From Chloroflexota bacterium (GTDB lineage: Bacteria > Chloroflexota > Anaerolineae > Aggregatilineales > Phototrophicaceae): a stretch of DNA of 64,000 nt. The stretch lies in contig JAPPFH010000002.1 in the NCBI GenBank assembly GCA_028875185.1, positions 62,001 to 126,000 of the forward strand. The letters run 5' to 3'. Position numbers and translations under genes: made by a program. Numbering within the stretch: position 1 is the first letter of the stretch; the number at the start of each line of letters is the position of its first letter. Shown here in pieces: positions 1-9,655 of the stretch. The notes beneath the pieces are model-generated. The model saw nothing but the letters and a program-made list of their open reading frames with translations, was not told the origin of the DNA and searched no databases.

Positions 1-908
1 ATGGCCAGCCGCTCGTCACCGGCTAGCCAGGCTTGACCGAAGCGGGCGACATCCTGAGCAGTGGCGAAGAGACCGGCGTGACCGGCGACGCCACCGACGC
101 CACAAGCATTTTCATCGTGAACCTCGCCCCAGGCGCGCCGATGACGCCAATGACTGTCCAGCTCCGTCGGCGCGATTTTGCCGCGCGCGCTGCCGTTTAG
201 CATCGGATTGTAGCTGAAAGAGTCCAGCGCCAAGGGCTGGAGCGCCAGATCGCTCACCGCCTCGTCCAGCCGCGCGCTGTGCAGGCGCGCGACCGCCTCG
301 CCGAGGAGCATGATGCCGATGTCGGTATAGCGCAGCTCGCCGCCAATGGCGCCAGCGAAGGGAAAGTCTACCATGGCGCTTAAGCCGCGCCGCCAACGAC
401 CATCATCGTATTGTTTAATGTGAGTCGGTGGTGGCGGGGGACGATCCGAAGCCAAGAGATAAACCGACCGCCAGGGTGGCAGGCCAGAGGTATGAGTCAG
501 CAGATGCCTAAACGTGACTTCGCAGGGATCGACCGACAAGCCGCGATACCGCCGCTCCACTGGCAGAAAAGCGCGCGTGTGCGGGTCTTGCCCGCTGCCG
601 ATTTCGCGCGGGTTCACCCGGCCGAACTCGGGGATGACATCCACCAGGCGGCTCTCCAAGTTAATGGCGCCGGCTTCGACCAAAACCAGAAAACTTGTCT
701 CGACGATGAGCTTGGTCACCGAGGCGAGATCAAAGAGCGTATCGATGGTAACTGCTGCAGTCATTCCGCTCGGATCAATCCAGCCGCGGCTGTCCCTCAG
801 CATTGTTCGCCCCTGGTGTATTACACAGACGCTAAGCGCCGGGAATGTCCCCGGCAGGTGACGCTTCAGCAGGCTTTCATAAGCCGCCGGATCCACTAGA
901 CTGGTCAT
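1..908 (-). CDS. Beta-lactamase-family serine hydrolase, AmiE-like (3' end cut by window edge)
   Basis: About 302 residues are visible; the C-terminus lies beyond the left edge. The protein is of the class C beta-lactamase fold: the nucleophile motif SVTK is at about residues 63-66, followed by HTSGLPPW, a YTD triad in the place of YxN, and the stretch GEVHDENA then GGVAGHAGLF, which is typical of the AmiE/esterase branch. Its ATG overlaps the NagZ stop by one base (TGATG), so the two are translationally coupled. In Bacillus subtilis the family member AmiE removes the peptide from MurNAc-peptides next to NagZ; the same arrangement suggests an N-acetylmuramyl-L-alanine amidase here. No clear signal peptide is seen at the N-terminus. 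An esterase role cannot be excluded. Motifs are seen; the substrate is inferred. Confidence 0.85.
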   Translation of the reverse strand, partial: MTSLVDPAAYESLLKRHLPGTFPALSVCVIHQGRTMLRDSRGWIDPSGMTAAVTIDTLFDLASVTKLIVETSFLVLVEAGAINLESRLVDVIPEFGRVNPREIGSGQDPHTRAFLPVERRYRGLSVDPCEVTFRHLLTHTSGLPPWRSVYLLASDRPPPPPTHIKQYDDGRWRRGLSAMVDFPFAGAIGGELRYTDIGIMLLGEAVARLHSARLDEAVSDLALQPLALDSFSYNPMLNGSARGKIAPTELDSHWRHRRAWGEVHDENACGVGGVAGHAGLFATAQDVARFGQAWLAGDERLA

Positions 909-2446
909 CAGATTTCAACCGTGAGTTTGCCGCCGGGCTGATAATCGCCGCAGAGCGCCTCGACAGCCGCTTCGAGCGAGGGGACGCTGTCGCCCATTGT
1001 GCAAATCACACTGTCCGCTCCCGTGATCTCTCCGGCGTCGTAGGGATTACCAATGCAGATCAGAACTACCGCTTGCGCGCGGTCGCAGATGAACCGAGCT
1101 AGCCTCAATTGCGCCGGTTGCATGTGCGCGTTTCGCGTGACTAGAATGACGATGCCCTTTCTGGTCCAGACACCAGACAGGGCTTCACAGTTGGCAGCGA
1201 AATCTGCCGCCGGATCAACGATGTGGCTGGCGAGGGTCGGCAGTCGATTCGACAGAAACGCTGCGATTCGGCTACGGTCATGCGCTGCGCCGCCCCCCGT
1301 AATTCGCTGTGACGAAAACTCGATCAGCGCGACATGCTCCGCTGACGCGGGAAGGGGCAGCGCGCTGCCTTGCGTAACACGGACAGTACCGGCGCGCGCC
1401 GCCTCGCCTGCCAGCGACCGGTGCGCCTCGCAGCCCACGACCTCCAGCGGCGGCGCCTTATCCAGAGCAAATCGGCTTTTGAGCTCCTGGACGCGGGACA
1501 TGGACTGATTGATCCGCTCGGCGGATAGCCTTCCGGTCTCCGCCGCATGCTGCAAAGCGCGGTATGCCTCTTCCTGAGCCGCGCGCGTATGCGAAAACAA
1601 GACCATATCGACGCCGGCCTGCAGCGCAAGCACAGCTGATTCGCCCGCGCCAAAGGCATCCGTGATCGCCTTCATTTCCATGCAGTCGGTGCAGACAGCG
1701 CCATGATAGCCTAGCTCTTGACGAAGCAGCCCGTCCACAATGCGCGGCGAAAGCGTAGCCGGAAACTCGCCATCCAACTCCTCATACAACACGTGCGTCA
1801 GCATGACGAAGCCAACATCGGCGGCGATCGCCTTGCGGAAGGGATGCAGGTCTTCGTCATTCAGGTAGGACAGCGAACCCCGCACGCTGGCCGGACCGTC
1901 GTGCGTGTCAACCACCGTGTTGCCGAGCCCGGGAAAATGCTTAACGGTCGCCGCCACCCCGGAGCGCTGGAATCCACGAATTTGCGCCACAACCATTTCG
2001 CTTACCAATCGCGGATCGCGGCCGACCGAACGCGTGCCGACCGACGGATTTCCGCTCTGACGCGCGATATCAGCGACCGGCGCGAAGTTCCAATTTACGC
2101 CGACCGCAGCCATCTCAGATCCCAGCATAAAGGCGATGTCTTCCGCCCGCTGGCGGTCGCCGCCCGCGCCTAAAGCCATTGCGCCGGGGCTTTCGCTGAA
2201 GCCATTGCGAAGGCGCGCTACCGCGCCGCCTTCCTGGTCGACGCTCACAAGTATCGGCTGTTCCGCCGCCGCTCGGCATTCCGCAATCAAACGCCGGACC
2301 TGTGCTGGAGATTCGATATTGCGCGCGAACAGCGCGATGCCGCCAATTCGCCCGCGCGCCAGCCAAGCAAGTATGCGCGGCGGCGGCGCCAATCCCTCAA
2401 AGCCCACAATCATAAGCTGCCCGATTTTAGCTGCGAGCGAAGACAT
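908..2446 (-). CDS. nagZ: Beta-N-acetylhexosaminidase NagZ (glycoside hydrolase family 3)
   Basis: 512 residues. This enzyme releases N-acetylglucosamine from muropeptides or GlcNAc-MurNAc fragments. Seen motifs are VDQEGG (residues 69-74), the NagZ signature KHFPG then DTH (169-182, carrying the His of the catalytic Asp-His dyad), and the nucleophile region VCTDCMEM with Asp254. A C-terminal domain of about 170 residues follows the TIM barrel, as in Gram-positive NagZ rather than the short Enterobacteria form. No secretion signal is evident. The gene lies 12 bases after the MFS transporter and overlaps the downstream AmiE-like gene by one base, so the three form one operon, probably for recovery of cell-wall sugars. 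ATG start; the Shine-Dalgarno is weak. Confidence 0.92.
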   Translation of the reverse strand: MSSLAAKIGQLMIVGFEGLAPPPRILAWLARGRIGGIALFARNIESPAQVRRLIAECRAAAEQPILVSVDQEGGAVARLRNGFSESPGAMALGAGGDRQRAEDIAFMLGSEMAAVGVNWNFAPVADIARQSGNPSVGTRSVGRDPRLVSEMVVAQIRGFQRSGVAATVKHFPGLGNTVVDTHDGPASVRGSLSYLNDEDLHPFRKAIAADVGFVMLTHVLYEELDGEFPATLSPRIVDGLLRQELGYHGAVCTDCMEMKAITDAFGAGESAVLALQAGVDMVLFSHTRAAQEEAYRALQHAAETGRLSAERINQSMSRVQELKSRFALDKAPPLEVVGCEAHRSLAGEAARAGTVRVTQGSALPLPASAEHVALIEFSSQRITGGGAAHDRSRIAAFLSNRLPTLASHIVDPAADFAANCEALSGVWTRKGIVILVTRNAHMQPAQLRLARFICDRAQAVVLICIGNPYDAGEITGADSVICTMGDSVPSLEAAVEALCGDYQPGGKLTVEI

Positions 2447-2458
2447 CAGTTGCGCCTG

Positions 2459-3646
2459 CTATGTTATTGGCGTCCGTTTTCTGACTTCCCAGCGGATCAT
2501 GAATTCGTAAAGCGCGAACATTAGCAGCGCGCCTAGCAGTATGAACAGACTGATCGATTCTGGACCAACGTTTTCAGCGAAGACGCCGCCCATTCCCGAA
2601 AGCGCGGCGCCGCCCAGCCCGGCGCAGCCAACCTGGAATCCGATCGCGTTGGCGGCATGTTCGAAGCCAACTCGCTTGTTTGTCTGCAATATCAAGATTG
2701 GGAATACCGCCGCAAGACCGAATCCCAAGCCAACAAATCCAATAAGGCTGAAGCCATCATTCAGATTTAGAAAGAGCAAGAGCGCGCCCAAAATGGTGAA
2801 GCCGAAACAAATGTTAAGGAGCGTCTTGTCGCCCAGGCGCATGGCCAGCAGTCCCATCGTGATTCGCCCCACGGTAAAGCTGGCCCAATAGGCGCTAACC
2901 CAACTGCTGGCGAGCTCTTGCGGCAGGTTGCGGGCTTCGACAAGCAGGGTATTCGCCAACTGCCCGGTGCCCAGCTCGACGCCGCCGTATACAAAGAAAA
3001 ACGCCAAGCCGATAAGCACGATGGGACGGCGCAAGCTCTCCCGGATCGGCGGCCGCGCGCTTTTGACTTTCAAGCTATCGCTGGGGGCATTGATCCGCCA
3101 GAGCGGCAGGCTGAACAAGATGACCAAGCCAATTGCCAAAATGACCAAGCCAACAAGAACATAACTGGCTTGCCAGCCGCCGCCCTGATAGAGCACAAAG
3201 TTTGTGACCAGGGCTGGGGCGATGGTCAAGCCTATGCCCCAGCAAGCGTGCAGCCAGTTCATTTCGCTGGCGCCATAATTGGCTGAGGCGAAATTGTTTA
3301 GGCTCGCGTCCATCGTTCCTTTGCCGATGCTGGCGATGAAAGCGGCGCCGAGCAATAGAATCCATACGGGGGCAAGCGCATATCCAAACATGCCGATAGC
3401 GGCAAAAGCCATTCCACCGACCAGCACAAGACCCAGTGAAAAGCGACCGATAATCGAGCCGCTAAAGAAAGCCGCAATCAGCCCGCCGAGCGTCGCCGCC
3501 GGCGCCAGCGCCGCCAATGAATCATGCGAGACATTGAATGTGTCCTGCATATAAGTCCAGGAGATGTTTAGCAATCCCGATGCGATCCCGATCACGATGA
3601 ATACCAGATAGGCTACCAGGATGGGGAAAGTTCGCTTGAAATTCAA
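2459..3646 (-). CDS. MFS transporter, sugar-transporter (FucP-like) type
   Basis: 395 residues with about twelve hydrophobic segments spread over the whole length, as in the major facilitator superfamily. The segment NWLHACWGIGLTIAPAL in the middle of the N-terminal half resembles the FucP/GlcP sugar-proton symporter branch. The gene is the first of the nagZ operon, so the likely cargo is an amino sugar or a muropeptide fragment; this is inferred only from context. The start used here is TTG at 3646 because no ATG gives the first membrane helix; a promoter candidate lies at 3679-3706. Direction of transport is not evident from sequence. Confidence 0.85.
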   Translation of the reverse strand: MNFKRTFPILVAYLVFIVIGIASGLLNISWTYMQDTFNVSHDSLAALAPAATLGGLIAAFFSGSIIGRFSLGLVLVGGMAFAAIGMFGYALAPVWILLLGAAFIASIGKGTMDASLNNFASANYGASEMNWLHACWGIGLTIAPALVTNFVLYQGGGWQASYVLVGLVILAIGLVILFSLPLWRINAPSDSLKVKSARPPIRESLRRPIVLIGLAFFFVYGGVELGTGQLANTLLVEARNLPQELASSWVSAYWASFTVGRITMGLLAMRLGDKTLLNICFGFTILGALLLFLNLNDGFSLIGFVGLGFGLAAVFPILILQTNKRVGFEHAANAIGFQVGCAGLGGAALSGMGGVFAENVGPESISLFILLGALLMFALYEFMIRWEVRKRTPIT

Positions 3647-3678
3647 ATTGGCTCGTTTCGCTTAGGATGACGCAGTCT

Positions 3679-3706
3679 ATGATACTCCGCAACAACGGGC
3701 GCGCAA
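3679..3706 (-). promoter_or_regulatory. Candidate sigma-70 promoter of the MFS-nagZ-amiE-like operon
   Basis: On the minus strand TTGCGC, a 16-base spacer and TATCAT (5/6 match to the -10 consensus), about 33 bases upstream of the MFS start. The ftsZ upstream region has the same TTGCGC-16 bases arrangement. Confidence 0.4.
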
Positions 3707-3838
3707 TGGTATCGTGCGTCGATTGCGCCACTGTCGCAACGTGTCGTCACGCCAGATCGAGACGAGGACGTCGCCAATTGTGGTAGACTAGCGCTGAATT
3801 CCATCTGCTCGATTCGCCCATGAGTTGGACTGCGAGCC

Positions 3839-4912
3839 ATGCCATCCGCTGATGAGCAAGATCTGATTGAGGTCCGCCAAGACGAGCGTTTTAACGAGGC
3901 GCGCTTACAGAATTATCTCCGCGATCGCCTGGCCGGCGCTGACGGTGAACTGGCTGTCAGGCAGTTCGGCGGTGGCAAGGCGAATTTGACCTATCTATTG
4001 ACGTTCGACGGGGCTTTGGAATACGTATTGCGCCGGCCACCCTTGGGAACCTATGCGCCATCGGCACATGATATGGGGCGCGAGAATCGCGTGCTTTCCG
4101 TCTTGCACAACGCTTTTGACTATGCGCCGCGAATCTACCATTATTGCGAAGATGAAACTGTGATTGGCGCGCCCTTTCTCATCATGGAGCGCTGCCACGG
4201 CGTCGTCATTCGCGACACGATGCCAGCGCGCTTCGCCAACGATGCTGACGCGCCTCAATTGCTCAGCAAGGCGCTGGTTGATACGCTCGCCGCGTTCCAT
4301 GCTGTCGACTACGAAGCGCTTGGTCTGTCCAAGCTGGGTCGGCCGAAGGGTTTCGTCAAGCGGCAAGTGGAAGGCTGGTGGTGGCGCTGGGGGGCGGCTA
4401 CCCAAGATGATGATGAGCGTGTGAGCGAAATCTACCGCTGGCTGGCTGATCATTTGCCCGATTCCAGCTATTTCTCGCTGGTTCATAATGATTACAAGCT
4501 GGATAACACGATGTTCGACGTGCAGGATCCGGCGCGCGTAGTCGCGATTCTGGATTGGGATATGTGTACGCTTGGCGACCCGCTTTCGGATCTCGGCACG
4601 CTCTTAACCTACTGGACAGGACCAAAGGATTCCGCGCCCGTACGCGCGATCGGCACGATGCCGGCGGGCGACTTCGGCTTCTATAGCCGTGGCCAGATCT
4701 TGCGCCGTTATGCCGAGCGAAGCCGGCGAGACCTGTCGGATATTCCCTTTTATCATGTGCTGGGGATATTCCGTCTGCTCGTGATCTTGCAGCAAATTTA
4801 CAGTCGTTACCGGCGCGGATTCACGCAAGACGAGCGATTCGCCCGGCTAAATGAATCTGTGGACGCGCTGTCAGAATGGGCATTGCAAGTGATGGAAGGC
4901 AGCAACGACTGA
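3839..4912 (+). CDS. Phosphotransferase family protein (APH fold, ACAD10/11 N-domain type)
   Basis: 357 residues of the aminoglycoside-phosphotransferase/choline-kinase fold. The catalytic loop HNDYKLDN is at 216-223 and the metal-binding LDWD is around 239, followed by TLGDPLSDLGTLL, the pattern of the acyl-CoA dehydrogenase family 10/11 N-terminal domain, which phosphorylates 4-hydroxyacyl groups in mammals. Whether this protein acts on hydroxyacyl-CoA or a small alcohol is not known; the FadN/FadA pair lies far away in the window. The ATG at 3820 runs into a stop, so the ATG at 3839 is the start. An extended -10 (TGGTAGACT, 3781-3789) is upstream. It is monocistronic and faces plsC tail to tail, 12 bases apart. 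Confidence 0.85.
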   Translation: MPSADEQDLIEVRQDERFNEARLQNYLRDRLAGADGELAVRQFGGGKANLTYLLTFDGALEYVLRRPPLGTYAPSAHDMGRENRVLSVLHNAFDYAPRIYHYCEDETVIGAPFLIMERCHGVVIRDTMPARFANDADAPQLLSKALVDTLAAFHAVDYEALGLSKLGRPKGFVKRQVEGWWWRWGAATQDDDERVSEIYRWLADHLPDSSYFSLVHNDYKLDNTMFDVQDPARVVAILDWDMCTLGDPLSDLGTLLTYWTGPKDSAPVRAIGTMPAGDFGFYSRGQILRRYAERSRRDLSDIPFYHVLGIFRLLVILQQIYSRYRRGFTQDERFARLNESVDALSEWALQVMEGSND

Positions 4913-4924
4913 CGTTTCGCCGGC

Positions 4925-5653
4925 TTACACGAATACCAGACGACCGGCGCGCGCATTGTCGATATCGCTGTAATAGCCGCGCAGATAGGCGTACTCATCG
5001 GGGATTGTCAGCGCCAATTGATGCATCGCCTGGGTAGTCATCTCCGATAGCTCCGTCCGCGGGATTCGCCGCCGGCCGTCTACGCGGAATCGGAACGGTT
5101 TGCCAAAGACGACCATGGCGTAAGCGCGGCGGAAGCGTTTCAGGCGGCTGCGCCAATCTTCCGCCCCGCAGATCGCGGCCGGCACGATCACCGCGTCAGC
5201 TTTGGTGGCGACGAAAGCCAGCCCTTCTTTCGCCGGCTGCATGCCCTCTGGATGCCGCGTGCCTTCCGGCGCCATGAGCACGAGCTGCCCGCTCTTCAGC
5301 AATTCGATCGTCTGCATCAGCGCCTTGCGATCGTATTCGCCGCGGTGGATCGGGAAATGTCCCCATTGGCGCAGGAACCAACCGGCCACGGGAATGCTGA
5401 AGTTTTCCACTTTCGACAGCGAGACGGTGTGGCGAAAGGGAATGCCTGCTGTCACGACAATCGGATCAAGATAAGACACATGGTTTATCATCAGGCAGGT
5501 GCGTCCCTGCCGGGGCACATTGTGCAGCCCGGCAACATTCACCTTGCAGAAGGCCGGCACGAGAGCTCGCAGCAGCGGATGCATGATTCGCCGCGCTCGG
5601 TCGTAGTCGGGTTGCCGCGCGATATATTCTTCGATGCTCAATTCAGGGGGCAT
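4925..5653 (-). CDS. plsC: 1-acyl-sn-glycerol-3-phosphate acyltransferase (PlsC family)
   Basis: 242 residues. It would transfer an acyl chain to lysophosphatidic acid in phospholipid synthesis at the inner face of the membrane. The acyltransferase motif HX4D is seen as H58-VSYL-D63, and the phosphate-binding PEGTR motif lies near 130. The length fits the family. The gene follows rluB with an 18-base gap and is probably cotranscribed. The substrate class (lysophosphatidate or another acyl acceptor) cannot be settled from sequence, so the symbol is by family. Confidence 0.87.
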   Translation of the reverse strand: MPPELSIEEYIARQPDYDRARRIMHPLLRALVPAFCKVNVAGLHNVPRQGRTCLMINHVSYLDPIVVTAGIPFRHTVSLSKVENFSIPVAGWFLRQWGHFPIHRGEYDRKALMQTIELLKSGQLVLMAPEGTRHPEGMQPAKEGLAFVATKADAVIVPAAICGAEDWRSRLKRFRRAYAMVVFGKPFRFRVDGRRRIPRTELSEMTTQAMHQLALTIPDEYAYLRGYYSDIDNARAGRLVFV

Positions 5654-5671
5654 GATGCTGTCCGCTCGGGC

Positions 5672-6454
5672 TCACCCTTTGGACTTCCGTTTGCGTTCGC
5701 GCCGCCGTTTTCTGATCGCGCTCAACTCAGCCGCCGGTGTCATCATCGCCTGTATTTCGCGCTCATCGAGCTGATACCAGGCGCCCTTGCGCAGCGTGCC
5801 CAATCCAAGCCGCCCAATATGCGTCCGCACGAGGCGCAAAACTGGATGACCAAGGGTTGTGGCGACGCGCTTTATCTGACGTTTGCGTCCTTCGACCATG
5901 ACCAGCCGTAATACCGTCGAACTCTTGGAGGACTGCAGCACTGACACCGAGCAAGCGGCGGTGCGGCTGTTATCCAACCAGATGCCGCTCTCCCAGTCTT
6001 CGACCGTACTCCGCGATAGCTTGCCCTTGACCGTCACTTTGTAAGTTTTTGTGTGTTCATACCGCGGATGGGCGATTCTATTCGCCGCTTCGCCATCATT
6101 TGTCAATACGATTAAGCCCTCGCTGTCGGCGTCCAACCTGCCAATGGTGAACAGATGCCCAGGCGCGTCCACCAGGTCACGAATCGTGGGGCGCTCATCA
6201 CCATGCTCCGCTTTGTTCGTGCTTAGCACCCCTTTTGGTTTGTTGAACACGATGTATAGCGGCTCAAAGGACAAGGCGATTGTTTCGCCGTCGACCTGAA
6301 TCCTGTCCTTGCCTGGGTCAGCTTTAGCGCCCAACTCGATGACATTGCCATTAACCCGCACACGTCCCTGGCGGATGATTTCTTCGCATTTTCGGCGCGA
6401 GCCAATATCCGCCTGCGCCATGATCTTTTGCACGCGCTGCTGTGGCACTGCCAT
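5672..6454 (-). CDS. rluB: Pseudouridine synthase, RluB/RsuA family
   Basis: 260 residues. An S4 RNA-binding domain occupies roughly residues 1-60 (IMAQADIGSRRKCEEIIRQG), followed by the RsuA/RluB/RluE catalytic domain with GRLDADSEGLIVLTNDG, whose Asp108 is the catalytic aspartate. A basic tail RKRRRERKRKSKG ends the protein. RluB modifies a uridine in helix 80 of 23S rRNA in E. coli; the exact site here is inferred. The ATG at 6454 sits directly on AAAGGA, so the GTG two codons later (6448) with better Shine-Dalgarno spacing may be the real start. Confidence 0.9.
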   Translation of the reverse strand: MAVPQQRVQKIMAQADIGSRRKCEEIIRQGRVRVNGNVIELGAKADPGKDRIQVDGETIALSFEPLYIVFNKPKGVLSTNKAEHGDERPTIRDLVDAPGHLFTIGRLDADSEGLIVLTNDGEAANRIAHPRYEHTKTYKVTVKGKLSRSTVEDWESGIWLDNSRTAACSVSVLQSSKSSTVLRLVMVEGRKRQIKRVATTLGHPVLRLVRTHIGRLGLGTLRKGAWYQLDEREIQAMMTPAAELSAIRKRRRERKRKSKG

Positions 6455-6581
6455 TCCTTTCTCTGGCGATTATGCGAGGCTAGTCCCGCAGTATGATATG
6501 GAATGCGCCCGCCGCGCGCTAGGGAGACTCCATTGCCTGTTCCGCGTCGGCTGTCTCGCGGCGCAATTCGACAACGCGGCC

Positions 6582-8231
6582 TCATTTGTCTGCGGATTTT
6601 TCAGTGACGATAAACTGCAAGGGAATGCCGAGCAAGAGTCGCGTCTGCGCGACTAGTGTTGGCAAGGCGACCACCAGCAAAGTCAACACCAGCATGAAAG
6701 GGATGCTCAAGAGCTCCAGGACTGATTCGCCCAAAGTATAAGGCGAAATCCGCGGCGGACGGATGCGATAATCTTGCACTTGGAAAACAACCACCAGCAC
6801 GATCATGACGATGCCGGCGATCGCCAGCAATAACCAGGCTGGATGACTGGCGGAAAAGCCTTCAAGGACATAGGTCAGCTTGTCGCCGGCGGCCATCAAG
6901 CCTTCGACTTTGATTGGCGCAATCTTGGGATGAAAGAATACCGGCAGTTGTGAACCGACGGTCAGAATGATCCAACCCGCGCCCGCCAGCAAAATATCGT
7001 GCGCGATGCGAAGCAGCAATTTGAATGAGCTGAACGATACCACACCGGGGTTCTCGATCAGCTTGGCGAGCATATATCCGACTTCTTTGCTGCCCCAGGC
7101 ATGGCGAAGCGTCTGGCTGTAGCGATTCTTTATCGACTCGAAGATATTGGATCCGGTTGTTGAATCCGCCAAGAAGGGCAAGTAGATATGCTGCATCCGC
7201 ACCCGCCCGCCGGTGGCGAAGTAGGCTTTGATCCACATGTGCCATTCATCGGCAATGACATCTGTATCCCAGTTGCCGCTCTGTTCCAGCAGCTTCAAGC
7301 TAAGCGAATATGACGACATCGGCATCGCCATCCACCAGGGCGCGGCCAAATACGCTAGTTCAAAAGCGGTCGCGTAAGTATTGATGATGCGCATCAGCGG
7401 ATTGACCTGCCAGATATTGCCGTGATAACGAATCGGCGCTTGCCAAAACGTGCGATACCGGTCTTGATTAATGGCGAAGTGATAAGTGAGCGCGGCGAAG
7501 TGCTTATCGTGCCAGCGCGTATCGGCATCCATCGTCGTCAACACGTAGTTGTCGATATTCAGATTTTCCTGATCGACGACATTCTCAAAGAATCGATTGA
7601 TCGCCCAAGCCAGGTTTGCCGATTTGCATTGCATTTCGCCAATCAAGCCGCGCGGGTGCACCGTGAAGTAGATATTGGCAAAGTTGGCGGCGTATTGGTG
7701 GTTGAGGCTCTGCGCTGTGCGATAGCCTTCCGGCTCGGCCGCTTCCATCGCCAGCAAGACGGAGATTTGAGAATTCGCATTGTCTTGCAAACTCAGCTGA
7801 TCCAATGTACGCGTCAGTATCTTCATAGATTCATTGTAGATTGGGATTATCACCAAGTGATGTACGCTATCCCATTCAAGGGAATCGGGCCTGCGGTCTT
7901 GCAAATACTTCCGGTACCAGTCAATCGACTCCCATTCCTTAATCCGGCGTATGCCCATGCCATTGGCGATGCCGGCGAGCAGAAACCGAATCGCCGAATA
8001 AGTGGCGACGAGCGCGGCGGTAAGCATTAAGGTGAGGGGGAACGCGACCGCGCTGGCGATCGAAATCAACAGGGCGAGCCAGGCGATAAACCCGGGAATG
8101 CCGTCAAGCACACGCTCAGGGATCGGCGGCAGCGGCGCGCCACCCCACAATGAACGGCCGACATCAGACGGACGCGGGGGACGAGGCGGACGAGAGTTAC
8201 TCGATGTATAAGGCACAGCAACCTTAAGCAA
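6582..8231 (-). CDS. Membrane-bound family 2 glycosyltransferase
   Basis: About 549 residues. Two hydrophobic segments lie near residues 45-90, a GT-A type glycosyltransferase domain follows with VIIPIYNES and the metal-binding DADTRW (in TTMDADTRW), and at least four hydrophobic segments fill the C-terminal 150 residues. This architecture is that of processive or lipid-linked family 2 transferases. The acceptor and sugar are unknown. The N-terminus is proline and arginine rich. The 5' end is uncertain: TTG at 8231 and GTG at 8216 (with AAGG five bases upstream) are both possible. It appears monocistronic, with about 200 bases of non-coding DNA to ddl upstream. Confidence 0.8.
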   Translation of the reverse strand: MLKVAVPYTSSNSRPPRPPRPSDVGRSLWGGAPLPPIPERVLDGIPGFIAWLALLISIASAVAFPLTLMLTAALVATYSAIRFLLAGIANGMGIRRIKEWESIDWYRKYLQDRRPDSLEWDSVHHLVIIPIYNESMKILTRTLDQLSLQDNANSQISVLLAMEAAEPEGYRTAQSLNHQYAANFANIYFTVHPRGLIGEMQCKSANLAWAINRFFENVVDQENLNIDNYVLTTMDADTRWHDKHFAALTYHFAINQDRYRTFWQAPIRYHGNIWQVNPLMRIINTYATAFELAYLAAPWWMAMPMSSYSLSLKLLEQSGNWDTDVIADEWHMWIKAYFATGGRVRMQHIYLPFLADSTTGSNIFESIKNRYSQTLRHAWGSKEVGYMLAKLIENPGVVSFSSFKLLLRIAHDILLAGAGWIILTVGSQLPVFFHPKIAPIKVEGLMAAGDKLTYVLEGFSASHPAWLLLAIAGIVMIVLVVVFQVQDYRIRPPRISPYTLGESVLELLSIPFMLVLTLLVVALPTLVAQTRLLLGIPLQFIVTEKSADK

Positions 8232-8434
8232 TAAAAGGCATCGTGTTCAGTGGGTATCGCCCACCGCAGCGCGTGAACCTGGCGGCTGCGATAGCATTCT
8301 TGCGAACAGACGCGCCAATACTCCAGCGGACGCGATTGCGCAGAGCCCACTTCGCCGTAATCATAACATAGTGAAGACTGCCAACAAGTCAAACGCAAGC
8401 GCTGACGAACGCGCTCGGGCGGATTGCCCGCCGG

Positions 8435-9628
8435 TTACTTGACGCCCTTTCCGCCTTTGATGCCGCGCTGGCTGGCTGCCGCTACCAGATTGGTTTGGTA
8501 GTCATATGTATTCCGCCGTTTCTCTGCGTGAGCTTGGTGGGCGAGTTCAACGAGCTTATCCACCAGGTCCGCAGCGGTGTAGCCGTCTTCGCGCCAAAGA
8601 TAGAAAGCCAGCGAACCGGGCATGGTGTTGATTTCATTCAGATACAGCTCGTTCTGATCCGGAAGGGCAAAATAATCGATGCGAGCAATGCCGCGGCCAT
8701 TTACGGCTTTGAATGCGGCAATGCTTGTCGCCTTGACGCGCGCGGTCAAGTCGGCCGAGATTGGCGCGGGAACCAGGCGCTCGGCGCTTTTCATGCCTTC
8801 GCCGCCGCGCAGGTATTTGTCTTCGTAGGAAAGGAATTCATCCCAGGAAATCGGCTGTTCGAGTGTGGAGGCTTGGTACTGCGCGCCAAAACCCAGGACC
8901 GAACAATTGATCTCAATGCCGCCCGCCATCGCGGGCTCAACCAGTACGCGGCTGTCGAAATTGGCCGCGATGTCGATGCTGGCGCGCAGGAGCGCTTCGC
9001 TATCCGCGCGGCCGATGCCGATGCTGGAGCCGAGAGTCGCCGGTTTGACGAAAAGCGGGAACTCGAATTTGGCAAGCAATTCCTCGATGACAGCATCGGG
9101 CCCGTCAAGCCAATTGTCCCGTGTAAACCACAAGTCATCCAAAACCGGGATCCCCGCTTGTCTCAAGACGGATTTGGTCATTATTTTGTCGTTGGTCAAA
9201 GCCGAATCAAGCGTGGCGCAGCCGACGTAAGGAATATCAGCCAATTCGAACAGCCCCTGAATGCTGCCGTCTTCGCCATGTGTGCCATGAAGCGCGGGAA
9301 AAGCAACGTCAATGCGCCGGCGCTCGCTTTTGCGGAAGCGTCCGGCAAGCGGATCAATAATCAGACCATGATACCGGGTATCCGGCGACAATAGACAGGC
9401 GCGCGCATCGTCGCGATTCAAGATGTCATCGTCTTTGAAGCTCTCCAATTCAGCCAGCGCTTCGCCAGTGAACCAGCGGCCGTCGCGCGAAATGTAAACT
9501 GGGATGACTTCGTAGCGCTCCGGGGCGAATGCCTTCATGACCTGATGCCCGGTGACGATCGAGACGTCGTGCTCTACACTGCGCCCGCCGAAGATGACGG
9601 CTACGGTCGTACGGCGTGTCTTGCTCAT
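8435..9628 (-). CDS. ddl: D-alanine--D-alanine ligase
   Basis: 397 residues of the ATP-grasp family. It joins two D-alanines for the peptidoglycan stem peptide. Seen are the N-terminal VIFGGRSVEHDVSI, the KSVLRQAGIP and FPLFVKPATLGSSIGI stretches of the ATP-grasp fold, and the metal-binding NEINTMPG near the C-terminus. A tail of about 25 residues after the domain (RRNTYDYQTNL onward) is extra. ATG at 9628 follows GAGG with 8-base spacing. The gene lies 27 bases after murF, whose product consumes the dipeptide, so they form a two-step operon displaced from the dcw cluster. Confidence 0.95.
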   Translation of the reverse strand: MSKTRRTTVAVIFGGRSVEHDVSIVTGHQVMKAFAPERYEVIPVYISRDGRWFTGEALAELESFKDDDILNRDDARACLLSPDTRYHGLIIDPLAGRFRKSERRRIDVAFPALHGTHGEDGSIQGLFELADIPYVGCATLDSALTNDKIMTKSVLRQAGIPVLDDLWFTRDNWLDGPDAVIEELLAKFEFPLFVKPATLGSSIGIGRADSEALLRASIDIAANFDSRVLVEPAMAGGIEINCSVLGFGAQYQASTLEQPISWDEFLSYEDKYLRGGEGMKSAERLVPAPISADLTARVKATSIAAFKAVNGRGIARIDYFALPDQNELYLNEINTMPGSLAFYLWREDGYTAADLVDKLVELAHQAHAEKRRNTYDYQTNLVAAASQRGIKGGKGVK

Positions 9629-9655
9629 TCGGCAAACCTCATCGACTGGTCACTG

